64,000 nucleotides of DNA from Gaiellasilicea sp963749515 (GCA_963749515.1 CAVVMR010000012.1:1-64000); one strand, 5' to 3'; shown: positions 52,834-61,415, numbered from the stretch's first letter. Notes: generated by a model not told the origin, from the letters alone. Translations and numbers: made by a program.

Positions 52834-53451
52834 ATGGGGAAGCTGGCTGGTAAGGGACTCGTGCTGGCGGTGGTGATCGGTGTGCTCGGGGTGGGCTCGT
52901 ACGCCATCGCGGGCGGTGGGTCGAAGAGCTTCAAGGGAAGTCCGTTGAACGGCTACGAGGAGAACCCGGACATCTCGACGATCGGAACCGGTTCATTCGA
53001 GGCACGGCTCTCGAAGGACGGCACCTCGCTCCACTACAAGCTGAGCTACACAGGGCTCGAAGGCAACGTGCAGCAGGCACACGTCCACTTCGGGAAGCGC
53101 GGCATCAACGGCGGCATCTCATACTTCCTGTGCAGCAACCTGCCGTCTCCGCCTGCGGGCACGCCGGCGTGTCCCGGCACAACGTCCGGCACGGTGGAGG
53201 GTGACATCGAAGCGGCCGACGTGATCGGGCCGGGGGCGACCGTTGGGCCGCCGCCGACCGCCGGTCAGGGGATCGAGCCGGGCAACCTGCCGGAGATCCT
53301 GGCTGCGATGCGGGCCGGACATGCCTACGCAAACGTCCACACCACGAAGTGGCCGGGCGGCGAGATTCGCGCGCAGCTCAACGACCGGAACTTCAAGCGT
53401 GGCCACGGCGATCGCAAGCACGGCGACCGCAAGAAGGGGGACGACGACTAG
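52834..53451 (+). CDS. Secreted CHRD-domain protein
   Basis: The 205-residue protein has a signal peptide (GLVLAVVIGVLGVGSYAIAGG) and one CHRD domain. The domain shows YEENPDISTIGTGSFEARL, HYKLSYTGLEGNVQQAHVHFG, and ending HAYANVHTTKWPGGEIRAQL. The tail is Asp/His/Lys-rich with two near repeats (GHGDRKHGDRKKGDDD). The internal loop contains two cysteines. CHRD proteins are extracellular and of unknown function in bacteria. ATG 52834 has AAGGAGG upstream. Its stop overlaps the convergent E2 gene. Confidence 0.88.
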   Translation: MGKLAGKGLVLAVVIGVLGVGSYAIAGGGSKSFKGSPLNGYEENPDISTIGTGSFEARLSKDGTSLHYKLSYTGLEGNVQQAHVHFGKRGINGGISYFLCSNLPSPPAGTPACPGTTSGTVEGDIEAADVIGPGATVGPPPTAGQGIEPGNLPEILAAMRAGHAYANVHTTKWPGGEIRAQLNDRNFKRGHGDRKHGDRKKGDDD

Positions 53452-54599
53452 GAGGGGAGGCCGGACTCGAGGCGCGCGATCACGTCCAACGTGAACGCCG
53501 CCGCCCGCGCCCCGTCGACGACGCGATGGTCGAACGTGACCGAGATGTTGCCGATGTGGCGGACGACGATCTCACCGTCGATGACGACGGGGCGCGGGGC
53601 GATCCGGTGCAGGCCGAGGATGCCGACCTCGGGGTGGTTGACGAGCGGCGTCACGACGATCCCCCCGAGCTTGCCGGCACTCGTGACGGTGAAGGTGCCG
53701 TCGCGTAGCTCCTCGGGCTTCAGCGTCCCCGCGCGAGCGGCCTCGGCGAGCCGCGCCACCTCGGCGCCGAGCTCCGCCGGCGAGGCCGTGCCGCAGCCGC
53801 GCACGACTGGAACGACGAGCCCCTGCTCGGTCTGCACGGCGACCCCGATGTCGTAGCGGTCCAGATAGACGATCTCGTCTCCTTCGAGGCGGGCATTCAG
53901 CTCCGGGAACTCCCGCAGCGAGGCCGCCGTCGCCTGCAGCACGAGCGGCACGAGCTGGGCGAGGTCGACGCCGGTGAAGTCGCATTCCTCGACGAACGTC
54001 ACCGCCGGCACCTCGCGGTGCGCCCGCGTCAGGTGCTCGACGATCTGCCGCCGCACCCCACGCACGGGCTCGCGCCTGCCCTCCGAGGAGGCGCCGCCTT
54101 CGGAGACTTTGTGTTCCTGTAACACGAAGTCCCCGTCCGCCGCATTCCGAACGTCTTTCTCGGTGATCCGCCCGTTCGGGCCGGTCCCGGTCACGGAAGC
54201 GAGGTCAACCGCCAGTTCCTGGGCGATCCGGCGCACGATCGGGGTCGCCTGCACGCGACTTTGTGTTACAGGAACACTTTCTCTCGTCGCGGCCGCCCGC
54301 GCGGGGTCGGTGGCTTCGACCCGCTCGGGCTCCGGCTCCGGCTCCGGCTCGGTCTCGGCGGCCTCGCCGCCGATCACGACGAGGACCGTCCCGACCGGAA
54401 CGATCTCGCCCTCGGCGACCAGGATCCTGGTGACGGTGCCCGCGGCAGGGGACGGGATCTCGACGGTCGTCTTGTCGGTCTGGATCTCGACGAGCGGGTC
54501 GTCCTCGGCGAGCTCCTGACCTTCGGTGACGAGCCAGCGGGCGATCTCGCCCTCGGTGAGGCCCTCGCCGAGGTCGGGCAGTTTGAACTCGTACGCCAT
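53448..54599 (-). CDS. 2-oxoacid dehydrogenase E2 (dihydrolipoamide acyltransferase)
   Basis: The 383-residue protein has one N-terminal lipoyl domain (lipoyl-Lys in EIQTDKTTVEIP, about residue 43), a Pro/Glu-rich linker, a peripheral-subunit-binding domain (TPIVRRIAQELAVDLASVTG, about 118-153) and a catalytic domain ending with SVTFDHRVVDGA, giving the His-Asp pair. The ligand could be pyruvate or branched-chain type. Both flexible linkers contain a copy of a 21-bp palindromic element (see repeats). It lies downstream of E1 alpha, E1 beta, acetamidase and HIRAN genes; no E3 is present. TAGGCT lies 9 nt before the start. Confidence 0.93.
   Translation of the reverse strand: MAYEFKLPDLGEGLTEGEIARWLVTEGQELAEDDPLVEIQTDKTTVEIPSPAAGTVTRILVAEGEIVPVGTVLVVIGGEAAETEPEPEPEPERVEATDPARAAATRESVPVTQSRVQATPIVRRIAQELAVDLASVTGTGPNGRITEKDVRNAADGDFVLQEHKVSEGGASSEGRREPVRGVRRQIVEHLTRAHREVPAVTFVEECDFTGVDLAQLVPLVLQATAASLREFPELNARLEGDEIVYLDRYDIGVAVQTEQGLVVPVVRGCGTASPAELGAEVARLAEAARAGTLKPEELRDGTFTVTSAGKLGGIVVTPLVNHPEVGILGLHRIAPRPVVIDGEIVVRHIGNISVTFDHRVVDGARAAAFTLDVIARLESGLPS
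54103..54129. repeat. Palindromic element, copy 1, in E2 linker
   Basis: GACTTTGTGTT-CCTGT-AACACGAAGTC can form a nearly perfect 11-bp hairpin. Its 21-nt core 54109-54129 is the reverse complement of 54257-54277 with one mismatch. It encodes the second linker, between subunit-binding and catalytic domains. Confidence 0.7.
54257..54277. repeat. Palindromic element, copy 2, inverted, in E2 linker
   Basis: The 21-nt GACTTTGTGTTACAGGAACAC is an inverted copy of 54109-54129 (20 of 21 match). It encodes the first linker, between lipoyl and subunit-binding domains. Confidence 0.7.
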
Positions 54600-54611
54600 C
54601 GGCGGGCCAGC

Positions 54612-54998
54612 CTACCGGGGGAGTCCGATCCAGGCGTCGGGAGGAGCGAGCAGCACGCGCAGGCCGCCGTCGACCCGCCACAGCGAGACCGCCTGCTCGT
54701 CGCCCACGAGCTCCGGAGCGACGGCCGCGGGGACGTAGCCGACCTGGAGCGTGCGCTCGGCGTTCCAGATCCCGACCGCGTTCGGATCGTGCTCGTTCGC
54801 CGGCTCCGCGACGAGCTCGAGCCGCCGGCCGGGGTCGAACGACGGATCCTCGAGCGACTCGGGCCGGAAGGTGACGCCGGCCGCTGCGATCACACGGATT
54901 CTCGGATCCTCCCAGCGAACTGGCTCGCCGGTCGCCGCGTCCCGCAGGCGATAGCCGCGCTCGGCCCGCTCGAGCCAGAGGCGCAGCCGTTCACTCAC
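54612..54998 (-). CDS. HIRAN-domain protein
   Basis: The 128-residue protein carries a stand-alone HIRAN-like fold: LVAEPANEHDPNAVGIWN and VGYVPAAVAPELV are the HIRAN core (N-x-x-DPNAV, VGYVP). In eukaryotes this domain binds single-stranded 3-prime DNA ends; in bacteria its role is unclear. It is sandwiched between acetamidase and E2 in a dehydrogenase operon, overlapping the acetamidase stop by 4 bp (GTGA). Its linkage to this operon is unexplained. Confidence 0.75.
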   Translation of the reverse strand: MSERLRLWLERAERGYRLRDAATGEPVRWEDPRIRVIAAAGVTFRPESLEDPSFDPGRRLELVAEPANEHDPNAVGIWNAERTLQVGYVPAAVAPELVGDEQAVSLWRVDGGLRVLLAPPDAWIGLPR

Positions 54999-55852
54999 TG
55001 CAGAGCGTCGTCGCGGAGCACCGCGTGCACACCGAGCACCTGGTTCACCACCTGCGTCACCCTCAGATCGACGACGACCGAGGCGAAGCCGAGCGCGTCC
55101 GGCCGCGAGAGGCCCAGCTCGCGCTCCATCAGGTCGAGCATCCCGTCGACGGCGACCCGCGCCGCCAGACCGAGATGCTGGTCGAAGCCGAAGGTGAGCC
55201 ATGCCCCTTCGATCCGCGCGAATGGCCATTCGACCGCCACGTCGTCGCGCACGTCGAGCGTCAGCGTCGCCTCGACCGGGGTCTCGATCGCCGTCCCGGA
55301 GACCTCCCCGTCGCCCTGCGCTCCGTGGCCGTCGCCGGCGGAGAAGCGCGCACCGTCCACCGGGATCGGGAGATAGAGCGTCGTGCCGGCGACGAGCTCC
55401 TTGCAGTCGATGTTCCCGCCGCAGCGCCGGGGCGGAATCGTCGAGTGCACTCCCGGCTCGTCGGGCGGCATCCCGAGCACGCCCAGGAACGGGGCCAGCC
55501 GGATCGTCTTGCCCGCGCCGCGGCCGACGCCCGCCTCGAGCTCCCAGTCGATCCGGTGCGGCGGCGAAGTGAGTGTTGCTCCCCACGGCCCGGGCACGAC
55601 CTCGTCGATCGCGACCGCGAGCACCTGGCCGGCCCTGGCGCCCCGGACCTCGATCGGGCCTGCGAGCGCATGACCCGTGTCGACGTCGGGCCGACGGGAG
55701 GTCACGACCTCTTCGCGGTCGCGCCGCCAGCCCGAGTTGGGGACCGAGATCCGGACCGAGTCGCCGGGATCGACGATCACGACCGGGTCGAGGTCGCGCG
55801 AGAAGTGCCCGTGCAGGTACGCGGGATCGAGAGGAATCTCGTGGGTCGCCAT
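54995..55852 (-). CDS. Acetamidase/formamidase family protein
   Basis: The 285-residue protein matches the acetamidase/formamidase (FmdA/AmdA) family: SVRISVPNSGWRRDRE, GPWGATLTSPP, CGGNIDCKELVAGTTLYLPI and ARFSAGDGHGAQGDGEVSGTAIE with metal ligands. It hydrolyses small amides to acid plus ammonia. It lies inside the 2-oxoacid dehydrogenase operon, its start overlapping the E1 beta stop (TGATG). Confidence 0.9.
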   Translation of the reverse strand: MATHEIPLDPAYLHGHFSRDLDPVVIVDPGDSVRISVPNSGWRRDREEVVTSRRPDVDTGHALAGPIEVRGARAGQVLAVAIDEVVPGPWGATLTSPPHRIDWELEAGVGRGAGKTIRLAPFLGVLGMPPDEPGVHSTIPPRRCGGNIDCKELVAGTTLYLPIPVDGARFSAGDGHGAQGDGEVSGTAIETPVEATLTLDVRDDVAVEWPFARIEGAWLTFGFDQHLGLAARVAVDGMLDLMERELGLSRPDALGFASVVVDLRVTQVVNQVLGVHAVLRDDALQ

Positions 55853-56820
55853 CAGAACTCGAGCAGCTTCCGGGCCGCATCGACGACCCGCGCGACGGAC
55901 GGCATGTAGCCGTCCTCGATCGTCCAGTACGGGTACGGGACGTCGTATCCCGTCACTCGCAAGATCGGCGCCTGCAGGTCGAGCAGCGCCTTCTCGGCGA
56001 GGATCGCGGCCAGCTCGGCTGCGTAGCCGCACGTCCGCGGCGCTTCCTGCACGAGAACGACACGGCCGGTCTTCGCAGCCGAGGCGAGCAGCGCTTCCTC
56101 GTCGAGCGGTTTGAGCGATCGCAGGTCGAGCACCTCGACCGACGCGTCGAGCTCCTCGGCCGCGCGCTCGCAGACCGGCACCATCGCGCCGTAGGCGACG
56201 AGCGTCAGGTCGCTTCCCTCGCGGGCGAGCCTCGCCTTCCCGAGCGGCACGACATGCTCGCCGTCCGGCACCTCGCCGCGCTCGGTCCGGTAGACGAGCT
56301 TCGGCTCGAGGATCACCACCGGGTCGGGGTCGCGAATCGCGGCAGCGAGCAGGCCCTTCGCGTCTGCGGGGGTCGAGGGGATGGCGACCTTGATCCCGGG
56401 CGTGTGGACGTAGTACGTCTCGGGCGAGTCGTCGTGCAGCTCTGGCGCACGAACGCCGCCGCCGTACGGCATCCGGATCGTGATCGGAAAGGTCATCTTG
56501 CCGCCGGTGCGCCACCGGTAGCGGCCGACATGCGTGATCAGCTGGTCGAGACAGGGGTACGAGAACGCGTCGTACTGCATCTCGCAGACCGGCCGGAAGC
56601 CTGCCATGCAGAGCCCCACCGCCGAGCCGAGGATCCCGGCCTCCGCGAGCGGAGTGTCGACGCAGCGGTCGGCGCCGAAGCGGTCGCGAAGGCCGGCGGT
56701 GGCGCGGAAGACACCGCCGGATCGGCCGACGTCCTCACCCAGCACCAGCACGTCGGCGTCCCGCTCCATCTCCACGTGCAGCGCGTCGTTGACCGCCTCG
56801 ACGAGCAGCAGGTCACTCAC
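55852..56820 (-). CDS. 2-oxoacid dehydrogenase E1 component, beta subunit
   Basis: The 322-residue protein is a PdhB/BkdB-type transketolase-like subunit: NDALHVEMERDADVLVLGEDVG, TPLAEAGILGSAVGLCMAGFRPVCEMQY and the C-terminal VQEAPRTCGYAAELAA. GTG 56820 overlaps the E1 alpha stop by 8 bp. With E1 alpha it decarboxylates pyruvate or a branched-chain 2-oxoacid and passes the acyl group to E2. Confidence 0.93.
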   Translation of the reverse strand: MSDLLLVEAVNDALHVEMERDADVLVLGEDVGRSGGVFRATAGLRDRFGADRCVDTPLAEAGILGSAVGLCMAGFRPVCEMQYDAFSYPCLDQLITHVGRYRWRTGGKMTFPITIRMPYGGGVRAPELHDDSPETYYVHTPGIKVAIPSTPADAKGLLAAAIRDPDPVVILEPKLVYRTERGEVPDGEHVVPLGKARLAREGSDLTLVAYGAMVPVCERAAEELDASVEVLDLRSLKPLDEEALLASAAKTGRVVLVQEAPRTCGYAAELAAILAEKALLDLQAPILRVTGYDVPYPYWTIEDGYMPSVARVVDAARKLLEF

Positions 56821-57880
56821 CGAGAATCCTCCGCAGCTCTGCAAGGTCGTGCGAGAACGACTCCGGTGGGTCGGCGAGCGCGTGCTCGAAGATCAGCCCG
56901 ACGTCGGCAGGCGGCTCAGCCTCGGCGGCGGCGATCCCGGCGCGCATCGCATCGGCGGCTTCGGCCTTGATTCCCTGCTCGAGCTCGTCCCCGAGCACGC
57001 CGAGCCGCCGCAGGTAGCGCTCGTAGCGCCCGAGGCACTCGTTCGCGCGCTCCTCCTCGACGCGCTCGAGATCGATGTACGCCTTCGGATCGTCCGCGGT
57101 CGCGTGCGGTGCGGCGCGGTACGTCACCGCCTCGATGAAGCTCGGCCCCTCGCCGGCTCGCCCGCGTGCTACCGCCTCCCGCGTCGCCTCGTAGACGGCG
57201 AGCACGTCGCCGCCGTCGACCCGCGTACCCGGGATCCCGTAGCCAACCGCCTTGTCGACGAGCGCCTCCGCACGCGTCTGAGCGGACAACGGCGTCGAGA
57301 TCGCCCACTGGTTGTTGTTGCAGAGGAGGACGAGCGGCGCCCGCATCACCGCCGCGAAGTTGGCCCCTTCGTGGAACGCACCCTCGGAGGTCGCCCCGTC
57401 GCCGAAGAACGTCAACGCGCAGGCGCGCTCACCCCGCAGCCGTTTCCCCCAGGCCAGCCCGGCGGCGTGGGGCACCTGGGTCGCGATGGGAACGCAGATC
57501 GACGCGAGGTTGTAGTCGGCCGGGTTCCACCAGCCGGCCGGGTGCCCGCGCCACCACGAGAGGATCGTCGCCGGCGGCATCCCCCGCAGCAGCCCGATCG
57601 CCGACTCGCGATAGCTGGGAAAGATCCAGTCGTCTTCCTCGAGCGCGTGCACCGCGCCGGCCTGGATCGCCTCGTGTCCCCAGTAGATCGCGTAGGTGCC
57701 GATTCGGCCCTGGCTGTGGTAGACGACCGACCGCTCGTCGTAGGTGCGCAGCAGCACCATCGAGCGGTAGAGGTCGAGCAGATCCTGCTCGCCGACCCCT
57801 TGGACCTCCCCGTCGGGTACCGACTCGCCGTCGCCGATCACACGGCGGAGATCGCGCTCCGCGGGGACGGTGCTCGCCAT
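56813..57880 (-). CDS. 2-oxoacid dehydrogenase E1 component, alpha subunit
   Basis: The 355-residue thiamine-diphosphate subunit has GHEAIQAGAVHALEEDDWIFPSYRE-type N-terminal motifs and the TPP-binding site FFGDGATSEGAFHEGANFAA, then NNNQWAISTPLSAQT and YRAAPHATADDP. It is PdhA/BkdA-like. ATG 57880 is chosen over GTG 57892. It is first in an E1-E1-acetamidase-HIRAN-E2 operon; no lipoamide dehydrogenase is in the window. Confidence 0.93.
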   Translation of the reverse strand: MASTVPAERDLRRVIGDGESVPDGEVQGVGEQDLLDLYRSMVLLRTYDERSVVYHSQGRIGTYAIYWGHEAIQAGAVHALEEDDWIFPSYRESAIGLLRGMPPATILSWWRGHPAGWWNPADYNLASICVPIATQVPHAAGLAWGKRLRGERACALTFFGDGATSEGAFHEGANFAAVMRAPLVLLCNNNQWAISTPLSAQTRAEALVDKAVGYGIPGTRVDGGDVLAVYEATREAVARGRAGEGPSFIEAVTYRAAPHATADDPKAYIDLERVEEERANECLGRYERYLRRLGVLGDELEQGIKAEAADAMRAGIAAAEAEPPADVGLIFEHALADPPESFSHDLAELRRILGE

Positions 57881-57925
57881 CGCGGCGCGCACTCTATCTC
57901 AGGCCGAGCCGCTCACTGACGGGAT

Positions 57926-58786
57926 TTACACGAGAACGGAGACGGCGTCTCGCTCGGCCTCGAACACGACCTCGGTGACGTCGCCAAGGTCCTCCCCGTC
58001 GAGTTGGAGCGGCATCGGCACGTCGCCGCGGATCTCGATCCGGTCGGCGTCGTGGAGGTGCACGAGCGGCAGGCGCGTGCGCCCGGTGAGGAGGTAGCTG
58101 AGGGCCCCCGGCAGAGAGCGCGCGCGAAAGGAACGCGGTGCGAGCAGATCGAGGCCGCCGTCGATCGCGGCGCCGCGGGGAAGCCGGAGCGGGAGCCGGC
58201 CGACGTAGCTGTAGGGATCCGCGTTGGCGACGAGTGCGAACGAGGCGCGTCCTTGTCCCTCGATCGTGAGTACCGGCTCGAAGCGGAGCCGGCTCTCGGC
58301 CAGAGTCTTCACGGCCGTCCAGGCGAAGACGAGATCGCCGGGCCGGCGGCCGTTCTCGTCGCGGCCGCGCGCGTCCATCCTCCGCACCAGCTCGGCATCG
58401 AGCCCGACCCCGGCTGCGAAGCCGAAGCGGCGTCCGTTCGCGCGGCCGAGCGAGATCCGCCTCGTGTGCCCCGCCGCGAGCCTTCGTGCCGCCTCGACCG
58501 GGTCGCGCGGGAGCCCAAGCGCGCGCGGGAGAACGCTCGTCCCGCCGCCCGGGAGGAAGCCGAGCGGGATCCGCCCGTCGCTGCCGTTCAGCGCCTCGTT
58601 GAAGCCGCCGTCGCCCGAGAAGACGTAGATCCGGTCGGCGTCCGACGCGGATGCCACGAGCTCGGTGGCGTGGCCGCCACGTTCGGTGCGAAGCACCTCG
58701 GAAGCGCCCACGGCATGAGCTATCTGCTCGGTGAGCGTCTCCGTCACCCGGCTCGCCTTCGGGTTGACGATCAGAACGCTGCGCAC
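57926..58786 (-). CDS. Diacylglycerol kinase-family lipid kinase
   Basis: The 286-residue protein is a DAGK/LCB5-type catalytic domain: VLIVNPKAS at the N-terminus, YVFSGDGGFNEALNG (GGDGTxNE variant, with GDGG), GFLPGGGTSVLPRALGLP and a C-terminal GDVPMPLQLDGEDLG. It probably phosphorylates diacylglycerol or another lipid for glycerophospholipid turnover. TACGCT lies 7 nt before its start. It is unlinked to neighbours. Confidence 0.87.
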   Translation of the reverse strand: MRSVLIVNPKASRVTETLTEQIAHAVGASEVLRTERGGHATELVASASDADRIYVFSGDGGFNEALNGSDGRIPLGFLPGGGTSVLPRALGLPRDPVEAARRLAAGHTRRISLGRANGRRFGFAAGVGLDAELVRRMDARGRDENGRRPGDLVFAWTAVKTLAESRLRFEPVLTIEGQGRASFALVANADPYSYVGRLPLRLPRGAAIDGGLDLLAPRSFRARSLPGALSYLLTGRTRLPLVHLHDADRIEIRGDVPMPLQLDGEDLGDVTEVVFEAERDAVSVLV

Positions 58787-58793
58787 GAGGGCG

Positions 58794-58799
58794 AGCGTA
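58794..58799 (-). promoter_or_regulatory. -10-like box TACGCT of the lipid kinase gene
   Basis: On the minus strand, 7 nt before GTG 58786, with no Shine-Dalgarno. Confidence 0.4.
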
Positions 58800-58804
58800 T
58801 GCGT

Positions 58805-59011
58805 TTACGTCTGCTGTTCGCGCCGGCGCGCTGCGTCCCAGAGCTCGAACCGGCCGCGCGGGGAGTCCAGGTATCTCGCCAGCTGGCCTTCGAGCTCCGC
58901 GACCTCGTCCCGAAGCTGGAAGAGCTGGTAGGTCGTCCAGCGCTCCTCGTCACACGCGTGAGGCTCGCGCGCTTCCACCGCGACCGATTCGCCGCATTCT
59001 GGGCAAGGCAT
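58805..59011 (-). CDS. Small zinc-ribbon and coiled-coil protein
   Basis: The 68-residue protein begins MPCPECGESVAVEA with a CPxCG knuckle and EPHACDEERW, so Cys/His spacing gives a plausible zinc site. This is followed by an amphipathic helix LFQLRDEVAELEGQLARYLDS. Function unknown. It directly precedes the lipid kinase gene on the same strand. A longer form from 59041 is possible. Confidence 0.65.
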   Translation of the reverse strand: MPCPECGESVAVEAREPHACDEERWTTYQLFQLRDEVAELEGQLARYLDSPRGRFELWDAARRREQQT

Positions 59012-59120
59012 GTGCCGGGGCTGGGGAAGCGAGGGGAACATGGGAGACGTTCCCTTTTCATCGGCAGATGGGCCTGGGCGCTGGAGGGGCCGGCAGGGCG
59101 ACCCCTCCGCGAATCTCGCC

Positions 59121-59552
59121 TCAGGCGGTGGCCAGGACCGGGACGACGCCGAGCTGCTGCAGCAATCCGAGCGTGTCCCAGTTCGTCCAGGTCTCGGCGA
59201 TCCGGCCGTCCACGATCCGGTCGATCGTGATCCCGCTGACCGTCGCCTGCTTGCCCGTCGCGGGGATTCCCATCAGCTCGCCCTGATGCGTCCCCTTGGC
59301 GCTCCAGCGCGTGGCGACTCCCTGGTCGTCCGCGATCTGCCCCTCGAGCGTGATGCGTAGGTCGGGGAACGCAGTGCGATAGGCGCTGATGCTGCCTTTG
59401 GCGGCATCCGGGCCGACCATCGCCTTGGGGAGGGCGGCGTCGTGATTGACGAAGTCGGAGGACACCAACTCGTCGATCACGTCGATGTTGCCGGCGTTGA
59501 AGGCCTCCTCCAGAAGACGGCGAGACAACGCCTTGTTGCTCTCAGCAGACAT
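59121..59552 (-). CDS. SnoaL-like / ester cyclase-type protein
   Basis: The 143-residue NTF2-like protein matches SnoaL-type polyketide cyclases: NKALSRRLLEEAFNAGNIDVIDELVSSDFVNHD, GPDAAKGSISAYRTAFPDL, and ending EGQIAD...KGTHQGELMGIPATGK, IVDGRIAETWTNWDTLGLLQQLG. This subgroup is generally annotated as ester cyclase with unknown substrate. The start has GGAAGGGAG upstream. Confidence 0.85.
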   Translation of the reverse strand: MSAESNKALSRRLLEEAFNAGNIDVIDELVSSDFVNHDAALPKAMVGPDAAKGSISAYRTAFPDLRITLEGQIADDQGVATRWSAKGTHQGELMGIPATGKQATVSGITIDRIVDGRIAETWTNWDTLGLLQQLGVVPVLATA

Positions 59553-59614
59553 TCGGGCTCCCTTCCGTCGATGTCCGCCTGTTCGGTCGAACCTCTACCC
59601 GGAAGAGCCTCGAA

Positions 59615-60205
59615 TCAACCTCTGTCAACACTCGCGTAGCCTCGGATGCCGTCCACGAGGATCTGCGCGAACGAGTCCGCCAGGCCATCCGTGTCGCGGC
59701 CGGGCGTCAACCAGGTGTACGCCCAGTTGGCCGCGGAGAGGACGAGCAGCGCCGCGGCATTCTCGTCGAGGTCGGTGCGCAGCTCACCGTGCTCGCGGCC
59801 GTCGCGGAAGAGTCCGCGTAGCCGCTCCTCGTAGCGGCGCCGCTCGGCAACGATCTGCTCGCGCCGTTCGCCTTCGAGGTAGCGCCATTCGCGGATGAAG
59901 ACCGTCGCCAGGTCGAGCTGCTCGGCGACGACCCGCAGGTGCGCCCGCAGCGCGAGGCGGATTCGCTCGCTCGCGCCGACGTCGTCCGGGATCGCGTCCA
60001 GCCCGGCATGAAAGGTGGCCGCTCCCTCGCGCATGGTCTCGTAGAGCAGCTCCTGCTTCGACTCGGTGAGCGAGTAGAGCGAGCCCTTCTGCACGCCCAT
60101 CGCCTGGGCGAGGTCGCCCATCGACGTGCCGTGATAGCCCTTCTGCGCGAAGAGGCGGGCGGCCTGTCGTGTGAGCTCATTGCGGCGAGTGGAGATACAC
60201 TGCAT
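59615..60205 (-). CDS. TetR-family regulator, divergent from paa genes
   Basis: The 196-residue protein has a TetR DNA-binding domain (LTRQAARLFAQKGYHGTSM, then DLAQAMGVQKGSLYSLTESKQELL) and a C-terminal ligand domain with EWRYLEGERREQIVAERRRYEERLR. It lies 31 bp from paaA in the opposite direction, and an AACG-N2-CGTT dyad sits between them, so it is probably the repressor of the phenylacetyl-CoA genes, with an acyl-CoA as likely ligand. The start is ATG 60205. Confidence 0.9.
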   Translation of the reverse strand: MQCISTRRNELTRQAARLFAQKGYHGTSMGDLAQAMGVQKGSLYSLTESKQELLYETMREGAATFHAGLDAIPDDVGASERIRLALRAHLRVVAEQLDLATVFIREWRYLEGERREQIVAERRRYEERLRGLFRDGREHGELRTDLDENAAALLVLSAANWAYTWLTPGRDTDGLADSFAQILVDGIRGYASVDRG

Positions 60206-60208
60206 GCT

Positions 60209-60218
60209 AACGACCGTT
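60209..60218. promoter_or_regulatory. Candidate TetR operator
   Basis: AACG-AC-CGTT is a short dyad in the 31-bp divergent spacer between the TetR and paaA genes. It resembles typical TetR half-sites such as the AACG/CGTT core. Confidence 0.4.
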
Positions 60219-60236
60219 CGGCAGGGAGGCGAGAGC

Positions 60237-61136
60237 GTGAAACCGCGTGAGCAGGAGTTTCTCGAGTACGTCCAGGGCGGCGGCCTCGTCGAGACCGAAG
60301 ATTGGATGCCCGACGAGTACCGGGCCAGGCTGATCAAGTTCATCGAGATGCACGGCAATTCGGAGCTGATGGGGGTGCTCCCGGAGCGGGACTGGATCCT
60401 GCGCGCGCCGACGCTGCAGCGCAAGCTCGCCCTGACGGCGAAGATCCAGGACGAGGTCGGCCACTGCCAGCTGATCTACCGCGTCGTCGAGGATCTCGGC
60501 AAGCCGCGTACGCAGTGCCTCGACGACCTGATCTCCGGCAAGTCGAAGTTCCACAACGTCTTCCACTATCCGACGAAGAGCTGGGGCGACGTCGGCGTGA
60601 TCGCGTGGCTCGTCGACGCGGCGGCGATCATCAGCCAGAAGGCACTGCTGAAGTGCTCGTACGCGCCTTACGCGCGGGTGATGAAGAAGGTCTGCTGGGA
60701 GGAGTCGTTCCACATCCTCCACGGCCGCGACACGGTGCTCGCGATGGTGACCGGCACGCCGGAGCAGCGAGAGCTCGTGCAGGAGGCGATCAACCGCTGG
60801 TGGGAGCCGCTGATGCACTTCCACGGCACGCCGATCCCGGCCGAGGAGGACCCGATGGTCATCTGGCGGATCAAGAGCCAGGGGAACGAGGACGCGCGCC
60901 AGCAGTTCCTCGAGGGCTACGTCCCGCAGATCCTCGAGCTCGGTCTCGAGATCCCCGACCCGAAGCTGCGGAAGAACGGCCAGGACGTCTGGGAGTACAC
61001 CGAGCCCGACTGGGAGAAGCTGCTCGCGGTCGTCACCGGCCACGGGCCTGCGTCGCAGGAGCGGCTTGCGTTCCGGGCAACCTCGCGCGCCGAGGTGGAC
61101 TGGGTCTCGAAGGCGATCCTGGCGGAGGCCGCCTAG
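60237..61136 (+). CDS. paaA: 1,2-phenylacetyl-CoA epoxidase, subunit A
   Basis: The 299-residue protein is PaaA, the catalytic diiron subunit. It has LALTAKIQDEVGHCQLIYRV (metal Glu and His), WEESFHILHGRDTV and a C-terminal WEYTEPDWEKLLAVV. GTG 60237 has GGGAGG upstream. The epoxidase converts phenylacetyl-CoA to ring-1,2-epoxide using O2 and electrons from PaaE, which is absent here. It starts paaABCD. Confidence 0.95.
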   Translation: MKPREQEFLEYVQGGGLVETEDWMPDEYRARLIKFIEMHGNSELMGVLPERDWILRAPTLQRKLALTAKIQDEVGHCQLIYRVVEDLGKPRTQCLDDLISGKSKFHNVFHYPTKSWGDVGVIAWLVDAAAIISQKALLKCSYAPYARVMKKVCWEESFHILHGRDTVLAMVTGTPEQRELVQEAINRWWEPLMHFHGTPIPAEEDPMVIWRIKSQGNEDARQQFLEGYVPQILELGLEIPDPKLRKNGQDVWEYTEPDWEKLLAVVTGHGPASQERLAFRATSRAEVDWVSKAILAEAA

Positions 61137-61415
61137 GTGATCTACGAGGTCTTCCGGCAGGAGCGAAAGGGGCAGCCGTTCGTGCACGGCGGCTCGTTCC
61201 ACGCACCGAACCAGGAGTTCGCCGACGCGTACGCGCGGGAGTTCTATGCGCGGCGCGGCGAGTCGGTCGGGCTCTGGGTCGTGCCGCGGGACCAGATCGT
61301 CGAGATCGGCGAGTTCCCGGACGAGTTCGACCTCAAGTACCGCCGCGTCGACGGCTACTCGATCAAGGCTCGCCTGAAGGAGGCTCGTGAACAAGCGGGT
61401 ACAGCTGCTCCTTGA
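61137..61415 (+). CDS. paaB: 1,2-phenylacetyl-CoA epoxidase, subunit B
   Basis: The 92-residue protein matches PaaB: IYEVFRQERKGQPFVHGGSFHAPNQEFADAYAREFYARR. It is a structural bridge in the multicomponent epoxidase. It starts (GTG) directly after the paaA stop and overlaps paaC by 29 bp. Confidence 0.93.
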   Translation: MIYEVFRQERKGQPFVHGGSFHAPNQEFADAYAREFYARRGESVGLWVVPRDQIVEIGEFPDEFDLKYRRVDGYSIKARLKEAREQAGTAAP

